Shown in pieces: positions 31,549 through 33,219 of a stretch of DNA of 33,219 nucleotides (positions within the stretch are counted from its first letter, which is position 1; each line of letters opens with the position of its first letter). Source of the DNA: Planctomycetaceae bacterium (GTDB taxonomy: Bacteria; Planctomycetota; Planctomycetia; Pirellulales; Pirellulaceae); the NCBI GenBank assembly GCA_947463915.1, contig CANHVO010000028.1:1-33219 (forward strand), read 5' to 3'. Position numbers and translations under genes: made by a program. Below the pieces are notes generated by a model. The model was not told where the DNA came from. It searched no databases and worked only from the letters and a program-made list of their open reading frames with translations.

Positions 31549-31736
31549 CACGACGCGCAAGCTAGTGAATCTACGGCTCAATTCATTAGCTTGCGTGTTT
31601 TGAAGTTGCATTGAATTGAGAAATGTAGCTGAATTCGTAAGAATTCAGACACTTTGCAATGAAGACGCGGCCAGAATTCTCACGAATTCTGCTACGAAAT
31701 CACAAGTGTGCAACTTCAAAACTCGCGCGTCGTGCT
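31547..31736. repeat. Large nested palindromic element (three levels)
   Basis: Outer arms: left AGCACGACGCG (31547-31557) plus CGTGTTTTGAAGTTGCA (31594-31610), right 31709-31736; with the inserted hairpin removed, the arms match over 28 bp with one mismatch. The insertion in the left arm is its own hairpin, CAAGCTAGTGAAT (31558-31570) / ATTCATTAGCTTG (31581-31593), one mismatch. The inner pair is GTAGCTGAATTCG... (31625-31649) and ...CGAATTCTGCTAC (31671-31695), each arm itself a GAATTC-centred dyad. CTCAATTC (31577-31584) and GAATTGAG (31613-31620) offer a competing stem. The box CCCGCCGCTCGCCTAA follows at 31750-31765. The element lies between convergent genes and encodes nothing recognisable. 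Confidence 0.88.
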
Positions 31737-31771
31737 GGGTGTATTGGAGCCCGCCGCTCGCCTAAGCTCCG

Positions 31772-33004
31772 CTATCGTTTGATTGGAACTCGCACTTTCG
31801 AGACGGTTGGAGCTCCGTCCAAATTGTCTGGCGTTGAGACTTTTCGTACCACGACGGGTGCCGGGATCGCATGCAAATAACTTGAAGACACAACCGTCGC
31901 TCTTGTGTTCGAAGCGGACTCAGAAGCTTCGAACTGCAAACTTCCTGAGGCGGATTCTTGCGATGTCGAAAGCTTTTGGTTAGGTGTAAGTCTGGCAGGC
32001 CGTTCAATAGTAAGCGAAACTTCTTGATCCGCGTTCGAATGGTCCGTTGGCCCGGACCTTAGCGAGTTCGTTGCGATTTGCCGGTCGCTTGTCAGCTGAA
32101 TCAAGGATTTGTTTTTGTCCTTGGAACTTAGGTCGTCCTTGAAAGGATCGACGAGCACGTCCGGCAGTTTGGAATCGATTGGAGCTGTGGGCTTTGCTTT
32201 TGGCGGAAGCGCATTGGGGGTCCATGCCGGAGGAATGTCCGAAGGGACAGGCTTCAGCACATTGGGAATCGATGGAGTGGTTGTGTTGGGACCCGTTTCG
32301 ACGGCAGGAATGCGATTTATGGAATTTGGTGGGGTCCGATTTTCAAAAGGGACTCTTTGCACTTTGGGATCAGAAGGTTCGGCAGAATTGACAGACGTGT
32401 CCAAATTCTGTTTTCTCGCGATAGGCTGTTTTCCGGACGGAGGGGGCGAAACCATACTCTGTTTGTCGACCAATACGCCTTTTGCTGCTGGGGCTGTCGG
32501 TCCGACGTTGGGGCGGAGCAAAGCAGATTGAATGGGTGGTAACTGGGCAGGCATCCTCTGAACGGAGTCTGACCGAGAGCAGACTTCACATCCACAACTA
32601 GGGCTTTTCGGAGCTTCGCAGCCACAGGTTGGGCCTTGAACGGATTCGCAACCGCAGCTTGGTCCTTGAGGTGATTCACAGCCCGATGTTGCACCTTTTC
32701 CTCGCTTCTTTGCGCGAGCTTCGATCTGGTCACCGACTCGATCAAAATGACCAAGAATCAACTCTCCGACGGAAGGCTTGCGAACACAGGTGCACGGTTT
32801 AGGCCCGGAGTGCTTGCAGCTCGGCAATTCACATCCGCAGCTAGGCGCGGTCATTCCTGCACATTTGTCACAAGCTTGGCCAAAAGCCGAAGGAGCGAGC
32901 AGCGTCACTCCTGTCGTGATCCCAAAACCAAAAGTGAGGTGGGCAAGCATTCGAGCAAACGAAGCACTTTTTGGTTTCTGTTGCGGCTTGACATGCGTTG
33001 GCAT
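31772..33004 (-). CDS. Secreted cysteine-rich, proline-rich repeat protein
   Basis: 410 aa from ATG at 33004 with AAAGGA about 12 nt upstream; a TTG at 33046 is a weaker start. A signal peptide with an extended basic N-region ends near AFGQ (about 43). Residues 45-142 contain 15 Cys. Three tandem 10-residue repeats, SPQGPSCGCE, SVQGPTCGCE and APKSPSCGCE (111-140), are preceded by a half copy. In between lies a short helical stretch (GELILGHFDRVGDQIEARAKKRG). Residues 150-410 are rich in Pro, Ser, Thr and Asn with no domain recognised. It is probably an exported structural or surface protein linked by disulfides or metal; this is inferred from composition only. The nearby porin has a similar Cys-rich segment. 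Confidence 0.72.
   Translation of the reverse strand: MPTHVKPQQKPKSASFARMLAHLTFGFGITTGVTLLAPSAFGQACDKCAGMTAPSCGCELPSCKHSGPKPCTCVRKPSVGELILGHFDRVGDQIEARAKKRGKGATSGCESPQGPSCGCESVQGPTCGCEAPKSPSCGCEVCSRSDSVQRMPAQLPPIQSALLRPNVGPTAPAAKGVLVDKQSMVSPPPSGKQPIARKQNLDTSVNSAEPSDPKVQRVPFENRTPPNSINRIPAVETGPNTTTPSIPNVLKPVPSDIPPAWTPNALPPKAKPTAPIDSKLPDVLVDPFKDDLSSKDKNKSLIQLTSDRQIATNSLRSGPTDHSNADQEVSLTIERPARLTPNQKLSTSQESASGSLQFEASESASNTRATVVSSSYLHAIPAPVVVRKVSTPDNLDGAPTVSKVRVPIKR
32585..32674 (-). repeat. Three 30-bp coding tandem repeats
   Basis: The DNA behind residues 111-140 of the Cys-rich protein consists of three 30-bp units, each encoding a version of xxxGPSCGCE. The copies differ by several substitutions, so they are not a recent slippage product. 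Confidence 0.7.
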
Positions 33005-33198
33005 GAATGAAAATTCCTTTACAAGTCTTGGGACAACCAAAGTCAATCAGGTTGACCTCGGGACTGCACTGCTCGAAAAGGTTTATCGAGCCGTCAGATA
33101 CGGAACCCTCAGAGTATTCGCTACAAGCCAGAAACCCTACCCAGACCGCCCGTCTTTACTAAAGGATTGGCCGCACTGCGGCAGCGGTGAAGGGACCT

Positions 33199-33219
33199 CG
33201 TTTAACAGTCAGCCGTAGG
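33199..33219. repeat. Edge-truncated copy of the 5443-5509 repeat arm
   Basis: CGTTTAACAGTCAGCCG followed by TAGG agrees with 20 of 21 bases of the reverse complement of the arm at 5484-5509. The window ends inside it, so its partner arm is not visible. Confidence 0.75.

Noticed and set aside
1-33219. CRISPR arrays, rRNA, integrase, phage or toxin-antitoxin genes
   Set aside because: Searched for by eye on both strands; no regularly spaced direct repeats, cas genes, rRNA segments or typical toxin-antitoxin pairs were seen.

Overview
The window looks like a chromosomal segment of a planctomycete, most likely in or near the Pirellulaceae. This is inferred from gene content and style: Tat-exported Gfo/Idh/MocA oxidoreductases, cysteine-rich secreted proteins, a large beta-barrel porin, small membrane proteins with an N-terminal 'ENPYTPS'-type motif, scattered informational genes with little operon structure, and many intergenic palindromic repeats. 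No rRNA, CRISPR array, phage or integron was seen. The only mobile-element gene is an HUH (Y1) transposase of the REP-associated (RAYT) type.

Layout. 1-5.1 kb: a lipoprotein sugar-type binding protein, a convergent Tat-exported oxidoreductase, an LpxO/aspartyl-hydroxylase-like membrane dioxygenase, then rpsL-rpsG with a clear terminator and tRNA-Leu(CAA), all on the minus strand after the first gene. 5.1-6.1 kb: almost 1 kb without a gene, holding a palindromic repeat. 6.1-10.6 kb: cyanophycin synthetase (cphA), the RAYT transposase in the opposite direction, and a diverged second copy of only the last codons of cphA beyond it. 10.6-14 kb: fabH, a TANGO2/NRDE protein and an unknown membrane protein. 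14-15.5 kb: phoU and a PhoB-type regulator behind a possible Pho box, without a sensor kinase or pst genes. 15.5-20.7 kb: a small membrane protein, a giant M48 peptidase-TPR protein and, overlapping its 3' end on the other strand, a lipoprotein with its own HExxH motif. 21-27 kb: an FHA protein, an M28 peptidase, a small membrane protein, and a minus-strand pair of an FHA-GAF-class III cyclase followed by a YdcF/ElyC-like protein, plus a small unknown protein. 27.7-33.2 kb: a SMUG1-type uracil-DNA glycosylase, a porin with a Cys-rich linker, an iron-type alcohol dehydrogenase, and a secreted Cys-rich, proline-rich repeat protein.

How the parts relate. Most genes are single transcription units. 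The clear units are rpsL-rpsG, phoU-phoB, and cyclase-ydcF (12 bp gap). The envelope theme is strong: lipoproteins, porin, LpxO-like hydroxylase, metallopeptidases, ElyC-like protein and Cys-rich secreted proteins.

The most unusual material lies between genes. There are at least eight palindromic elements, several nested, sharing short modules (a CCGCCGCTCGCCTTA-like box, GAATTC-centred dyads, GCTAGCGCC, and an arm beginning CGTTTAACAGTCAGCCG). They occur in the same window as the RAYT gene, which itself carries a perfect 15-bp palindrome upstream. The cphA tail remnant beside it suggests recombination or insertion at this spot.
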